From DATKFM01 sp963810485 (GTDB taxonomy: Bacteria > Pseudomonadota > Alphaproteobacteria > Dongiales > Dongiaceae), in contig CAWENQ010000003.1 in NCBI GenBank assembly GCA_963810485.1, forward strand, positions 62,001 to 126,000: a DNA stretch of 64,000 nt, written 5' to 3'. The notes under the pieces were generated by a model that was given only the letters and a program-made list of their open reading frames with translations, had not been told where the DNA came from and did no database searches. Positions within the stretch are counted from its first letter, which is position 1. Each line of letters opens with the position of its first letter. The position numbers and the translations under genes are program-made. This document shows, piece by piece, positions 26,129-36,647 of the stretch.

Positions 26129-27475
26129 CTACAGCGCCCCCATCACCTGCGACAGGGTCGTCGCCAGCTTGTCGACGATCTCGCCCAACTCCTCGCGCGT
26201 CGCATTGTACGGCGGCGCCAGGATGATCTGGTCGCCCTTCACGCCATCCACATTGCCGCCTGAGGGATAGCAGATCAGGCCGTTGAGGAAGGCGCGGTCG
26301 CGGATTCGGGCGAAGAGCTGCAGGCCGCAGTCATAGGGCTCCTTGGCTTCCTGGTCCGCCACCAGTTCGATGCCGATGAAAAAGCCGCGGCCGCGGATAT
26401 TGCCGATATAGGACCGGTCGGCCAGCGCGTCCCGCAGGCTTTGCATCAGGACGGGGCCATCGGCCGCCACCTTTTCCACCAGCTTGTCGCGTTCGATGAT
26501 CGTTTGCACGGCGACGCCGGCGGCGCAGGCCGTGGTATGGCCGGTGAAGGTATGGCCGGTCAGGGGCGCGCCATAGCGCTCGATGATCGGCCCGGCGATG
26601 CGCTCGCTGTAGATCGCGGCTCCGAGCGGCAGGTAGCCGCCGGCCAGCCCCTTGGCCACTGACATGATGTCGGGTTCGACACCGTCATGCTCGAGGGCAC
26701 GCCAGGTGCCGCAGCGTCCGACGCCGCACATCACCTCGTCGGCGATCATGACCACGCCGTATTTGTCGCAGATCGCCCGCACCAGCTTGGCATAACCTGA
26801 TGGCGCCGGCACCGCGCCCCCCGCCGCGCCCACCACCGGTTCGAAGATAAAGCCAGCGATTTTCTCAGGCCCGACGCGCAGGATCTCTTGCTCCAGCTCC
26901 GACGCGCAATGGGCGGCCAGGTCCTCCTTCCGCACATTCTGCGGCGGCCGGTATTCGTTCACCGGCGACAGGAAGCTGGCCTCAACCAGCGCCCCCTCGA
27001 AGGGCTCGCGCCGCGCCTTGAAGCCGGAAACCGACAGGGCACCCAGCGTATTGCCATGCCAGGAACGCTGCCGCGAAATGAACCGCCGCCGAGTCATCTC
27101 GCCGCGGGCGGCGTGATATTGCAGCGCGATCTTGAGACAGGACTCCACCGCCTCCGAGCCGCCGGTCAGGAACACCGCCCGCTTCAGCGTGCCGCCGCAG
27201 CGCCGTTGCACGATCTCCGTCAGCTGTTCCAGCGGGTCGCTGGTGAAGGTGTAGCGATAGCCGAAGGCGACGCGGTCGAGTTGCGCCTTGATCGCTTCAT
27301 TGACCTCCGTGTTGCCATGGCCGATGCAGAACACGGCCGGCCCGCCGGACCCGTCGATGTAGCGGTTACCGTTGATGTCATGAACATAGCTGCCCTTGCC
27401 CCAGGCAATCTTCGGCAGGGCGATGGGTTCCCAGGGCGATCCGGCGGCAATGGCGGGCTTGGCGGCGGTGGACAT
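26129..27475 (-). CDS. Class III aminotransferase (omega-amino acid type)
   Basis: 448 aa, fold type I PLP enzyme. Landmarks are the N-terminal GSYVHDINGNRYIDGSGG, the phosphate-binding LTGGSEAVE, SWHGNTLGALSVSG, MIADEVMCGVGR with the ring-stacking Asp, and the Schiff-base lysine in SVAKGLAGGYLPLGA near residue 272. The group covers 4-aminobutyrate, beta-alanine-pyruvate and taurine-type transaminases; the substrate cannot be read here. It converges with the class II aldolase gene, with stops three bases apart, and diverges from the aldo/keto reductase. Confidence 0.88.
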   Translation of the reverse strand: MSTAAKPAIAAGSPWEPIALPKIAWGKGSYVHDINGNRYIDGSGGPAVFCIGHGNTEVNEAIKAQLDRVAFGYRYTFTSDPLEQLTEIVQRRCGGTLKRAVFLTGGSEAVESCLKIALQYHAARGEMTRRRFISRQRSWHGNTLGALSVSGFKARREPFEGALVEASFLSPVNEYRPPQNVRKEDLAAHCASELEQEILRVGPEKIAGFIFEPVVGAAGGAVPAPSGYAKLVRAICDKYGVVMIADEVMCGVGRCGTWRALEHDGVEPDIMSVAKGLAGGYLPLGAAIYSERIAGPIIERYGAPLTGHTFTGHTTACAAGVAVQTIIERDKLVEKVAADGPVLMQSLRDALADRSYIGNIRGRGFFIGIELVADQEAKEPYDCGLQLFARIRDRAFLNGLICYPSGGNVDGVKGDQIILAPPYNATREELGEIVDKLATTLSQVMGAL

Positions 27476-27651
27476 GATGGCAGGTCTTTTCCCTTTGCGT
27501 TTTTTGCGATTCTTTAGCGGTTTTACGCCGGCAAACCGATTAGCTCAAATGCCGGATTCCTTGACCCGCCTGCACTCTCTGGTGGATTGTCATAACCCAT
27601 CTGTCCCGTGCTGACGAGGGCCGCGGCCGGGGCATTCGCAAAGGAATCCAC

Positions 27652-28693
27652 GTGGGTAAAACAACGCTGCCGGTACGGCGCTTCACCTCGCGTTCAGGGG
27701 CCGCCATCGACTTTACGGAGCTCGGCTTCGGCACCGCGCCCTTGGGCAATCTCTACCGCGCCATCAGCGAAGAGGACGCGCAGGCGACGTTGCAGGCGGC
27801 TTGGGATACGGGCTGCCGCTACATCGATACGGCGCCGCTTTACGGCCTCGGCCTGTCGGAGACCCGGGTCAATCATTTCCTGCGCGGCAAACCGCGGGAC
27901 AGCTATGTGCTGTCGACGAAAGTCGGGCGGCTGATCCGCGTCTGCCCCCCGGCGGAGCGGACCGGGCAGGGCAAGTTCTTCGACACGCCCTCGCGGCGCG
28001 AGGTCTACGACTATTCCCATGACGGGATCATGCGTTGCCTCGAAGATTCGCTGGAGCGTCTCGGCGTCGACCGCATCGACGTGCTCTATTGCCATGACAT
28101 CGACATCTTCAATCACGGCTCCCAGGAGGCGCTGGACCGCCGCCTGAAGGAATTCATGGGCAGCGGCTATCAGGCCATGGTCAAGCTGCGGGAGCAGGGC
28201 GTGGTCAAGGCGATCGGCGCCGGCATCAACGAATGGCAGGTCTGCGAGACCCTGGCCCGCGCCGGGGACTTCGACGTGTTCCTGCTGGCCGGCCGTTATT
28301 CCCTGCTGGAGCAGGAACTCGCTGGCGACGTTGCTGCCCTATTGCAGCGAGCGCAAGATCGGCATCGTCATCGGCGGGCCTTACAACTCCGGCATTCTCG
28401 CGACCGGGCCCAAGCCTGGCGCCTACTATAACTACGATCCGGCGCCAAAAGAGATTCTCGCCCGCGTCGCCCGCATCGAGAAGATTTGCAACGCCCATGG
28501 CGTGAAGCTTCCGGAAGCGGCGCTGCGCTTCCCCCTCGGCCATCCGGCGATCGTCTCCGTCATTCCCGGCGCCCAATCGCCGGCGGAGGTCCGCCGCAAT
28601 GCCGAGATCATGAGCGCAAAGATCCCGGCAACCCTGTGGCCGGCCCTGAAGCAGGAGGGTCTGCTGAGAGCCGAGGCGCCAGTGCCTGCCTAA
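27652..28693 (+). CDS. Aldo/keto reductase, D-threo-aldose/pyridoxal dehydrogenase-like (one frameshift)
   Basis: About 347 aa when a +1 shift near 28335 is corrected. GTG start with AAGGAA upstream. TIM-barrel AKR: ELGFGTAPLGN, catalytic Asp and Tyr in YIDTAPLYGLGLSE, STKVGR, VLYCHDIDIFNHG, and the NADP-binding end VIPGAQSPAEVRRN. This subgroup contains D-threo-aldose 1-dehydrogenases and the Microbacterium-type pyridoxal 4-dehydrogenase, so a second pyridoxal-oxidising enzyme is possible, though it lies 12 kb from the B6 genes. The start is divergent from the aminotransferase gene. Confidence 0.82.
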
Positions 28694-28954
28694 AGCGTGG
28701 CGGCCGGAGATCTCCCGCCGTTCCAAACCGGCCGCTGTCGCCGGGAGGCGCAGCGGAAAGCAGGGAAATCAGCCTGTTCCCGGCCATTGGCGCTGCCGAT
28801 CCCACGTTATTCTTAACTAATGATTTATCACAATCCGGGACAATGGTGAGTGCCGGAACGCGGGATCGGAGCGGGCCGGCGCGTCTAGACCCATGCCGCG
28901 GGCCGGGCAGGCATGGCGCAGAGATGCTGAACCCTGACAGGACTCCCAGAGGCG

Positions 28955-30568
28955 ATGAAGAAACTCACAGGACAGATCGAAGCGATGCCCGGCCAGCAGG
29001 ACAACCGCGCCGGCGGCGCGAACGCGTCCGACCTGGCGGCCGCCCTCAGCGCCGCGCGGGAAAGCGAGGCGCGGTTCAAGAGCCTGGTCTCGAATTTGCC
29101 CGGTGTTGTCTACCGCGCGAGCTGCGGCGAAGACCCCGAAGATCTTTTCGTCAGCGAAGGCATCGAGTTGATGATCGGCCACGGGGCCGCCGAGTTCGGC
29201 GCCGGCAAGAGCCGAAGCATTCGTGATTTCGTCCTCAAGGAGGACCAGGATCTGGTGATGGCGGTGAAGCGCCGCGCCGCCATGACGCGCCAGCCCTTCA
29301 TCATCGAATACCGGGTCCGCCATGCGGACGGCACCATGCGCTGGGTGCAGGATCGGGGCCGCGTCTGCTTCGACAGCAATCATGCGCCGCTCTATGTCGA
29401 CGGCGTCATGTTCGACGTCACCAAGCCGAAGGAAAAGGACGAGTTTTTGCGCACGGCACAGGCGCGCCTGGTTGACGCGATCGAAAGCGTCGAGACCGGC
29501 TTCGGCCTGTACGACGTCGACGACCGCCTGATCCTCTGCAACAGCGCCTACCATCAGACCTTCGGCACGGCGGGCCGCGATTTCGCCCGCCTTGTCGGCA
29601 TGACGTATGAAGAAATCCTGCGCTGGGGCTTGGCCCGCGGCCTTTATCCGGAAGCCGGCAGCGCCATCGAAAGCTGGGTCACGGCCCGCGCCGCAGAGCA
29701 TCGCGCCGGCGATGCCGCCGAGCAGGCGCTGCATGTCGGCGGCAAATGGGTGCGCTGCTATCACCGCACGACCGCCGATGGCGGCATCGTGGTCGGCAGC
29801 GCCGATGTCACGGATCTGAAACTGGCGGCGGAGGCTTTGGTGCCCGAACAAGCCTTTGGCGCGGTTGCCTCTGCGGCCGGCCGCAAGCTGCTGGGCAATC
29901 CATTGCTCTCCATCAAGCCATCATTGGCAGATATGCGCCGCCTCGCCGCCGAGAAAGGCCTCGCGGCCGACGCCCTGCTGGACGAAGTCGAACAGGGCAT
30001 CGAGCGCTGCAACAATGTGATGATGGCGCTGGTGGATTATGCACGCGGCTATGAACTCGTGCGCGAGTCCACTGATATCGACATATTCCTCAGCAGCATC
30101 GTCGACGAGCTCAATGTGCCGGCCGGCGTGTCGCTGAACTCGCGCCTGGGCGCCGGATGCGATGTGGCGCTCGACCGCCGCGGTTTCCGCAAGGTCGTCG
30201 ACCACCTGATCGAGAATTCCGTTTCTGCCCTGACCAATTCGGGCTGGATGCCGGGCGAGGGCCGCAAGCCGACGATCACCATCCGCACCGAACATGCCGG
30301 CCCCCATGTGCGCATCACCGTCAGCGACAACGGGCCGGGCATTCCGCCGGAGACCATGCGGCGCATCTTCGAGCCGCTGTTCACGACCAAGCGTGCCGGC
30401 GACGGGCTGGGCCTGTCGACATCGCGCAAGATCATCGAGCTCCATGGCGGCACGATCGATGTCGACAGCGCGGTCGATCAGGGTACGGACTTCACCATCT
30501 GGCTGCCGCGCTTCTATTCCGACCGGAAATCCGTCACCGGCGACAAGGCCGCCAGCATTCCGGCCTAA
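28955..30568 (+). CDS. PAS-domain sensor histidine kinase lacking a canonical phosphoacceptor histidine
   Basis: 537 aa, no membrane segment, so cytosolic. A PAS_3-type domain (about 40-160, with the PAC motif FIIEYRVRHADGTMRWVQDRG), a second PAS (about 170-285, ETGFGLYDVDDRLILCN), a dimerisation-like helical pair (295-365), then a good HATPase_c (400-525): N box IENSVSAL, DNGPGIP, FEPLFTTK, GDGLGLS. The H box reads GRKLLGNPLLSI at 309-320, placing K311 where AHELNNPL-type kinases have histidine. It may act as an ATPase or phosphatase, or phosphorylate in trans. No response regulator is adjacent. Its stop overlaps the convergent photolyase stop. Confidence 0.85.
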   Translation: MKKLTGQIEAMPGQQDNRAGGANASDLAAALSAARESEARFKSLVSNLPGVVYRASCGEDPEDLFVSEGIELMIGHGAAEFGAGKSRSIRDFVLKEDQDLVMAVKRRAAMTRQPFIIEYRVRHADGTMRWVQDRGRVCFDSNHAPLYVDGVMFDVTKPKEKDEFLRTAQARLVDAIESVETGFGLYDVDDRLILCNSAYHQTFGTAGRDFARLVGMTYEEILRWGLARGLYPEAGSAIESWVTARAAEHRAGDAAEQALHVGGKWVRCYHRTTADGGIVVGSADVTDLKLAAEALVPEQAFGAVASAAGRKLLGNPLLSIKPSLADMRRLAAEKGLAADALLDEVEQGIERCNNVMMALVDYARGYELVRESTDIDIFLSSIVDELNVPAGVSLNSRLGAGCDVALDRRGFRKVVDHLIENSVSALTNSGWMPGEGRKPTITIRTEHAGPHVRITVSDNGPGIPPETMRRIFEPLFTTKRAGDGLGLSTSRKIIELHGGTIDVDSAVDQGTDFTIWLPRFYSDRKSVTGDKAASIPA

Positions 30569-32022
30569 GGGCCGTTTGCTTCCTTCATCGATTTGAACGC
30601 AGCGAGGGCGCGGCCGCGGGCCGCGCCATGATCGACGATCGGCGCCGGGTAATCGTGGCCGAGCTCGACTCCGGCAGCTTGCAGCGCTTCTGACGGCGCG
30701 AGCCAGGGCTTGTGGATGAACTCATTCGGCAGGCGGGCGATCTCCGGCACCCAGCGCCTGACATAAACTCCTTCGGGATCGAATTTCTCGCCCTGCAGCA
30801 CAGGGTTGAAGATGCGGAAGTAGGGCGTGGCATCGGCGCCGCTGCCGGCGACCCACTGCCAGCTCGCCGCGTTCTGCGCCAGGTCGGCATCGACCAGCGT
30901 ATCCCAGAACCACGCCTCGCCGCGCTGCCAGGGGATCAGCAGATCCTTGATCAGGAACGACGCGGCGATCATGCGCACGCGGTTGTGCATCCAGCCGGTC
31001 TGCCAGAGTTCGCGCATGCCGGCATCGACGATGGGATAACCCGTCAGGCCGCGCTGCCAGGCCTTGAGGCCGGCTTCATCCTCCCGCCAGGGAAAGTGCG
31101 CCGAATTCCTCGCGCCAAGGTTGTTCCGGCAATGAGGGCCAGTGATAGAGCAGATGATGGGTGAACTCGCGCCAGCCGAGCTCGCGGAGATAGGTGCCCA
31201 CGGGACCGTCATGGATCGACAGCCCTTGGCTCTGCGCACCGGCGGCAATGCCGTGCCAGACCTGCCGCGGGCTGAGTTCGCCCCAGTGCAGGTAGGGAGA
31301 CATGCGGGAGGTGTGGGGCAGGGCGGGGCAGTCGCGATCTCTGTCGTAGGTCTTAAGCGCGGTCTTGAGCGAAGCGCGCGAGCTGTGCGACGGCGCCGTG
31401 CTCGCCCGGGCGCCAGGTCTCACGCAGGCCGCTCGCCCAATCGGGCCGCGTTGGCAGCAGCGTTCCAATCCCTGAGGTCGTCCGATTTCGCCGATGCGCC
31501 GCGCAGGTTCTGCTGGCGCCGGTGTCGGCCGCTCGGGCGTGCGTTCGCGGATCGCATTCCAGAAGGGCGTGAATACCTTGTACGGCCCGTCCTGCTTTGT
31601 GCGTACCGTCCAGGGTTCGGCCAGCAGCGCGCCGTTATGGCTCTCGGCAGCGAAACCTCTCTCGGTCAGCAACTTCTTGATCCGGTGTCGCGGGCGATGG
31701 CGTAGGGCTCGTAGCAGCGGTTCCAATGCACGGCGGTCGCGCCAGTCTCAAGCACAAGTTCGGCAATAACAGTATCGGCGTGGCCGCGGCGGAGGAAAAG
31801 GTCAGCGCCGAGCTTCTGCGAGATCAGCCGGCAAGCGACATCAGGCTGTGATGCAGCCACCAGCGGCTGGCGCCGCCCGATGCACCAGGGGCCTGGCGCC
31901 TCATCGTCAAGGATATAGACAGGCAGGACGGGCCGGCCGGTCGCGATCGCGGCATTGAGCGCCGGATTGTCGCGCAGCCGCAGATCCTGGCGGAACCAGT
32001 GGATGGCCGGCGCCTCTGCCAT
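30565..32022 (-). pseudogene. phrB: Deoxyribodipyrimidine (CPD) photolyase, frameshifted
   Basis: From ATG 32022 the product starts AIHWFRQDLRLRDNPAL and ends with the FAD domain (WREFTHHLLYHWP, GYPIVDAGMRELWQTGWMHNR, WFWDTLVDADLAQNAASWQW, YFRIFNPVLQGEKFDP). Total coding length is 1458 bp, about 485 aa, normal for class I photolyase. At least three frame changes occur (near 31690, around 31400-31480, and 31105). All catalytic and FAD motifs survive, including the tryptophans of the electron-transfer region, so errors in the assembly are likelier than loss. Its start lies five bases after the pdeM stop, so it belongs to the repair operon. Confidence 0.88.
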
Positions 32023-32027
32023 CGGAG

Positions 32028-32749
32028 TCAGAGGGCGGCGAGGCCGACGCTGTGGATGCGGTCGCGGCCGAGCACGAGGGCGCGGGCGCCGCGGGGGAAC
32101 AGGCCGGCGATCGCGGGATCGCCGACATCGAGGCCGCCGGTGTAGGCGCCGAAGGCCGGCAGGATCAGGCGCCGCATGTCCGCGACGAAACAACGGCCGC
32201 CGACGCGCCGGCCGCGCACGCTGGCGCCGAACTTCGGATGGAAATGACCGGAGATCTCGCCGCGCGTCGCGCCCGTTTTCGCCTCATGCCGGAACAACAG
32301 CGGGTCCGGCGGTGAGTTCATGCATCACTCGGCCACCATAGCGCGCCGGCGGTTCGGGATCGTGGTTGCCGCAGATCCAGATCCAGTCCCGCAGCGCGGT
32401 CAGCGCCGTCAGCTTTCGCGCGTCGTCGCCATGCAGCCGTTCCGCCGCCTCGCCGTCATGGAAGCTGTCGCCGAGACAGACGACGCGTCGAGGTTTGTAG
32501 GCCTCCAGCAGCTCCGCCAGCACCGCCAGCGTCGCCCGCGTGTCATAGGGCGGCAGCAGATTGCCGCGCTGCTGCGCCATCCGCGAGCCCTTCTCGAAAT
32601 GCAGGTCGGCGACGGCGAGCAGGGATTGTGCCGGCACAGAACAGAGCGCCGGCGATGTCCAGCCAGAGCTCCACGCCATTCAGGCGCCAGCCGATGCCGG
32701 CGCGCCGCGGCGCGGGTTCGGGCTCGTCTCGTTTCGCAGAAGGGATCAT
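32028..32749 (-). pseudogene. pdeM: Ligase-associated DNA damage response endonuclease PdeM (frameshifted)
   Basis: About 240 aa metallophosphoesterase. The order of metal-binding motifs is kept: ADLHFEKG, CLGDSFHDG, WICGNHDPEP and, after the second shift, GEISGHFHPK. Frame changes lie near 32640 and 32310. The start MIPSAKRDEPEP at 32749 is followed by WRLNGVELWLD, usual for this family. PdeM is named for its association with the helicase, MBL exonuclease and ATP-dependent ligase, all in this window. It lies 37 bases downstream of the helicase stop and directly before photolyase on the same strand. Confidence 0.88.
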
Positions 32750-32786
32750 CCCACCTCCATCGCAGACTCGCCCGCGCCCCGCAACC

Positions 32787-35255
32787 TCAAACCTGGAGTT
32801 CGCCCTGGGGTTCTTCATACATCGCCTCGGCGATCAGTTCCTCTGCCGCTTCCTGCAGCAGATCGTCCATCGCCGCGCCATAGACCGACACCTTGCCGAT
32901 CTCCAGCATGACCGGTACGGCCAAGGGCGACACCCGGCTCGAGCCGCCGGTGCGTGATCCGGCCCTTCACCCGCGCCAGCATGTCGGCGAGGCGGCGCAC
33001 ATCGGTCAGGCCGCCGGCGGCATCGGCGCGGGTCGCGCGCAGCAGCACGTGGCCGCGGCTCGTGCTTGCGCAGCACGTCGTAGATCAGGTCGGAGTTGAA
33101 CGGTGAGTTGCTTGCCGCTCTTCTCCTCGCCGGGATGGCGGCGGTCGATCAGGCCGGCGATTACGGCGACATTGCGGAAGGTGCGTTTCAGCAGGCTCGA
33201 ATTCCGCCATCCATTCCTCGAGATCGTCGCCCAGCATGTCCTGGTCGAACAGTGCGGTCGATGTCGCGCACCGGCTTCAGGCTCCAGACGGCGATGACAT
33301 AGTCGCTGGCGACGAAACCGATGCGGCCGCAGACCGGCCCGTTCCATGCGGCGCGTCAGCAGCATGCCCAGCGTCTGGTGCGCGTTGCGGCCCTCGAAGC
33401 AGTAGGCGACGAGGAATTCCTGTTGCCGCGCGGGAAGGTCTCGACCAGCAGGCCGTCATGCTCCGGCAGCACCGAGCGGCGGCGCTGCAGCTCCAGCCAT
33501 TCGCGCACATCGTCGGGCAAGCTGCGCCATCTCCCGCGGCTCGGCCAGCAGCGCGCGCACGCGGTCGGCGAGTTGCGTGGTCAGCGGCAGGCGGCCGCCG
33601 GCATAGACAGGGATCTTCGGGTCGCTCGCCGGCGGCTCGGGAGCAGACGGCCGTGGTTTCGCGGACGCCTTCGAAACGTAGCATTTCGCCGGCGAAGACG
33701 AAGGTGTCGCCGGGCACGAGCCCCTGGATGAAATACTCCTCGACCTGGCCCAGGCGGCGGCCGTTGCGCAGCGCCACTTTCAGCATCGGCTCTTCCACGA
33801 TGGTGCCGACATTCAGCCGGTATTGCCGCGCCACGCGCGGGTTCGCGAGGTGATACAAGCCCATCCTCGCCGAGGCTCAGCCGCTGGCAGCGGTCGTAGC
33901 TCTTCAGCGCGTAGCCGCCGGTGCAGACGAAGGCCAGCGCGTCGTCGAAATCCTGCCGCGGCAAGCCGGCATAGGGCGCCGCGCAGCGAACCTCGTCATA
34001 CAGCGCATCGGCGGCGAAAGGCGCGGCGCAGGCCATGCCGAGGATATGCTGGGCCAGGACGTCGAGCCCGCCGATGCGCGGCGGCTCCTGGTCCAGGGTG
34101 TTGTCGCGCACCGCCTCGATGGCGGCGCGGCATTCCAGCACCTCGAAGCGGTTGGCAGGCACCAGGATCGCCGCGCTCGGCTCGTCCAGGCGGTGATTGG
34201 CGCGGCCGATGCGCTGGATCAGCCGGCTGGCGCCCTTGGGCGCGCCGACCTGCAGCACCAGATCGACAGCGGCCCAGTCGATGCCCAGGTCGAGCGACGA
34301 GGTCGCCACCACGGCGCGCAGGCCGCCGCGCGCCATCGCCGCCTCCACCTTGCGGCGCTGCTCCGGCGCCAGGCTGCCATGGTGGAGGGCGATGGGCAGG
34401 TTGTCGTCGTTCAGCCGCCACAAGCGCCTGGAACACCAGCTCCGCCTGGGCGCGCGTGTTGACGAAGACCAGCGTGGTGCGGTGGGCCTTGATGGTCAGG
34501 TAGACGTCCTCCATGGCGAACAGCGCCATATGGCCCGACCAGGGCATGCGCTGCTCGCGGCTCCAGGATGCGGATCACGGGTGCCGGCGCCGGCACGGCC
34601 GCGCACCAGGGCGACGGCGGGATCGTCGGCGCGGGCGGTGGGCGACAGCCACTGTTGGAGGGCGTCTTCGTCAGCCACGGTCGCGGAAAGGCCCGCGCGG
34701 CGGCAATCCGGCGCCAGCTTCGCCAGCCGTGCCAGCCCAAGCGCCAGCAGGTCGCCGCGCTTGGTGCCGGTCAAGCGCGTGCAGCTCGTCCACGATCACC
34801 CGTTGGAGACCGCCGAACATCCGCTCCGCATCCGCAAACGACAACAGCAGCGCCAGGGATTCCGGCGTGGTCATCAGGATTTGTGGTGGCTTCCGGCGCT
34901 GCCGCTGGCGCTTGGCGGCGGGAGTGTCGCCGGTGCGCGTCTCCGTGGTGACCGGCAGCGCCATCTCGCCGATCGGCGCTTCCAGATTGCGGTGGATGTC
35001 GATGGCCAGCGCTTTCAACGGCGAGATGTAGAGCGTGTGCAGGCCCGGTCGCGGCTTCTCCTCCAGGTCGATCAGCGATGGTAGGAAACCCGCCAGGGTC
35101 TTGCCGCCGCCGGTGGGCGCGATCAGCAGCGCCGATCGCCCCGCGCGATCCGCAGCCAGCAGCTCGAGCTGATGCGGATGGGGCTGCCAGCCGCGGCCGG
35201 CAAACCAGTCCGCGAACAGCGGGGGGAGAGAGCTTGTGAGAGGCGCGGAATCCAT
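32787..35255 (-). pseudogene. lhr: Ligase-associated DNA damage response DEXH box helicase (heavily frameshifted)
   Basis: From ATG 35255 to TGA 32787 is 2469 bp, about 823 aa, the expected size. The N-terminus reads WFAGRGWQPHPHQLELL, Walker A APTGGGKTLAGFLP, then SPLKALAIDI, TTPESLALLLS and the DEXH box IVDELHAL. The second RecA domain gives TTLVFVNTRAQAELVFQAL, LDLGIDWAAVDLVLQ and QRIGRANHRLD. The Lhr-type C-terminal domain follows and ends MYEEPQGELQV. About nine frame changes occur (for example near 34770, 34560, 34420, 33860, 33340, 33200, 33075 and 32940), the densest cluster in the window. The 3'-5' helicase works with the PdeM nuclease and ligase in damage repair. Confidence 0.87.
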
Positions 35256-35418
35256 TGTCAGATGATTCGCGATTCGCGCACGGCGCGCCACCAATCTTGA
35301 GGATGTGGATTTGAAACGCGGCCCTACATCATGCGATAGATGATGAAACACACACAACCGACAGGGGCAACATGGATCGCTCTCAATTGAACCTCTCGGC
35401 CACCGCGACGGCCGCGCC

Positions 35419-36174
35419 ATGACCATCGGGGTCATTTCCGCTCTGCCGGAGGAGATCCGCCGCCTCGGCGATCACCTGGAGGTCGCGGACAAGATCGCCC
35501 GCGGCGGCTACACCTTCCGCCTTGGCAAGATCGACGGCATCCCCGTGACGCTGGTGGAGGCGGGCATCGGCAAGGTCAATACCGCGCTGGTGGCGACGCT
35601 GCTGTTCGATCACTTCCGCTGCCGCTCGGTGCTGTTCACCGGCGTCGCCGGCGGCATCGATCCTGATCTGCGCATCGGCGACGTGGTGGTGGGCGACCGG
35701 CTGATCCAGCATGATTACGGCGCCATCGTGCGCGGCAAGATCCGGACCTACCGCCCCGGCGCGCTGCCCTATGGCGACAATCGGGAGGATCCGGTGTTCC
35801 CGCTCGACCCCAACCTGGCCGAGCAGCTCCGCCAGCGGCTCAATGGCTTCGAGCTGCCGCTGCTGCCGGCGGCGGCCACGGGCGAGGAGGCGCGCCGGCC
35901 AGCGCTCACCTTCGGCACGATCGTGTCGGGCGATCAGTTCATCAATTGCGAGGACACCCGCCGGCGGCTGCATGCGGAGTTCGGCGCCCAGGCGGTGGAG
36001 ATGGAGGGCGCCGCCCTGGCCCAGGTGGCCCAGCAATTCGGCGCCAACGCCGTCAGCGTCCGTTGCCTCAGCGATCTCGCGGGTGCCGAGAGCCACATGG
36101 ACTTCATGGCGTTCCTGTCCTCAGCATCGGAGATCGCCGCCGCGGTGCTCCGGCGGATCTTGCCGGTGATGTAG
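35419..36174 (+). CDS. mtnN: 5'-methylthioadenosine/S-adenosylhomocysteine nucleosidase
   Basis: 251 aa. Pfs/MTAN fold: TIGVISALPEEIRRL at the N-terminus, the conserved EAGIGKVNTALVATLL, TGVAGGIDPDLRIGDVVVGD, the substrate-binding VEMEGAALAQVA and the SDLAGAESHMDF region holding the catalytic Asp. It hydrolyses MTA and SAH to adenine and the thioribose, recycling methyl-transfer by-products. It is divergent from the helicase, with 163 bases between starts. It links to the methyl metabolism represented by BmtA at 54025. Confidence 0.88.
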   Translation: MTIGVISALPEEIRRLGDHLEVADKIARGGYTFRLGKIDGIPVTLVEAGIGKVNTALVATLLFDHFRCRSVLFTGVAGGIDPDLRIGDVVVGDRLIQHDYGAIVRGKIRTYRPGALPYGDNREDPVFPLDPNLAEQLRQRLNGFELPLLPAAATGEEARRPALTFGTIVSGDQFINCEDTRRRLHAEFGAQAVEMEGAALAQVAQQFGANAVSVRCLSDLAGAESHMDFMAFLSSASEIAAAVLRRILPVM

Positions 36175-36197
36175 CGCCGCGACCCACGCACTCACCG

Positions 36198-36331
36198 TTG
36201 TCATCCCGGGCTTGACGCTTCAGCGGCAAGACCCGGGACCCAAGAACACGGCATGGGCCAGGTTATCAATCCACCGCCCGGTGTTCATGGGTCCCGCACA
36301 ATCTCGCCGCGCGAGATTTGCGGGATGACAA
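36198..36331. repeat. 134-bp nested inverted-repeat element
   Basis: Terminal inverted repeats TTGTCATCCCG / CGGGATGACAA enclose a second inverted pair (CGGGACCCAAGAACAC with GTGTTCATGGGTCCCG). The element can fold into one long imperfect cruciform. GTCATCCCGGGCTTGACCCGGGACC-like units are common dispersed intergenic repeats in Alphaproteobacteria. A broken copy of one end is at 45278-45300. Confidence 0.75.
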
Positions 36332-36647
36332 GTTAGGGAAAGGCGAGGGTTGTTTTCAACGTGAGCCATCCGCAAGCGGTTGGAATATCTGCAACAACGC
36401 GAGCAACTTTGATTTTTCGTCAAAACAACCCTCGCAGACCCGCCACCCCACTGCATACCGTCACACATGAATATAACCCTATTCCCGACTTTTCGCTGAA
36501 AGCCGGGAGGGCAGGCTGATTCACAATGTTCAACATCAAGGCCGCGGAAACACAGCACGCGGCGAGACTCCATCATAGTAGGCGGCTCGGAAAGTTCAAG
36601 GAATTTGGTCCTGATCGCCCCGGCGAGACGGCCGGCAGAGGCGGCGG
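36332..36647. other. Gene-free convergent spacer with a spaced inverted repeat
   Basis: 316 bp, lower in GC than the genes around it, between convergent mtnN and the 36648 gene. GCGAGGGTTGTTTT (36343-36356) and AAAACAACCCTCGC (36422-36435) are perfect 14-bp inverted arms 65 bases apart, with smaller hairpins such as CCGC-AA-GCGG between. No coding signal is visible. It may be a mobile-element remnant or a structured transcript end. Confidence 0.55.
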
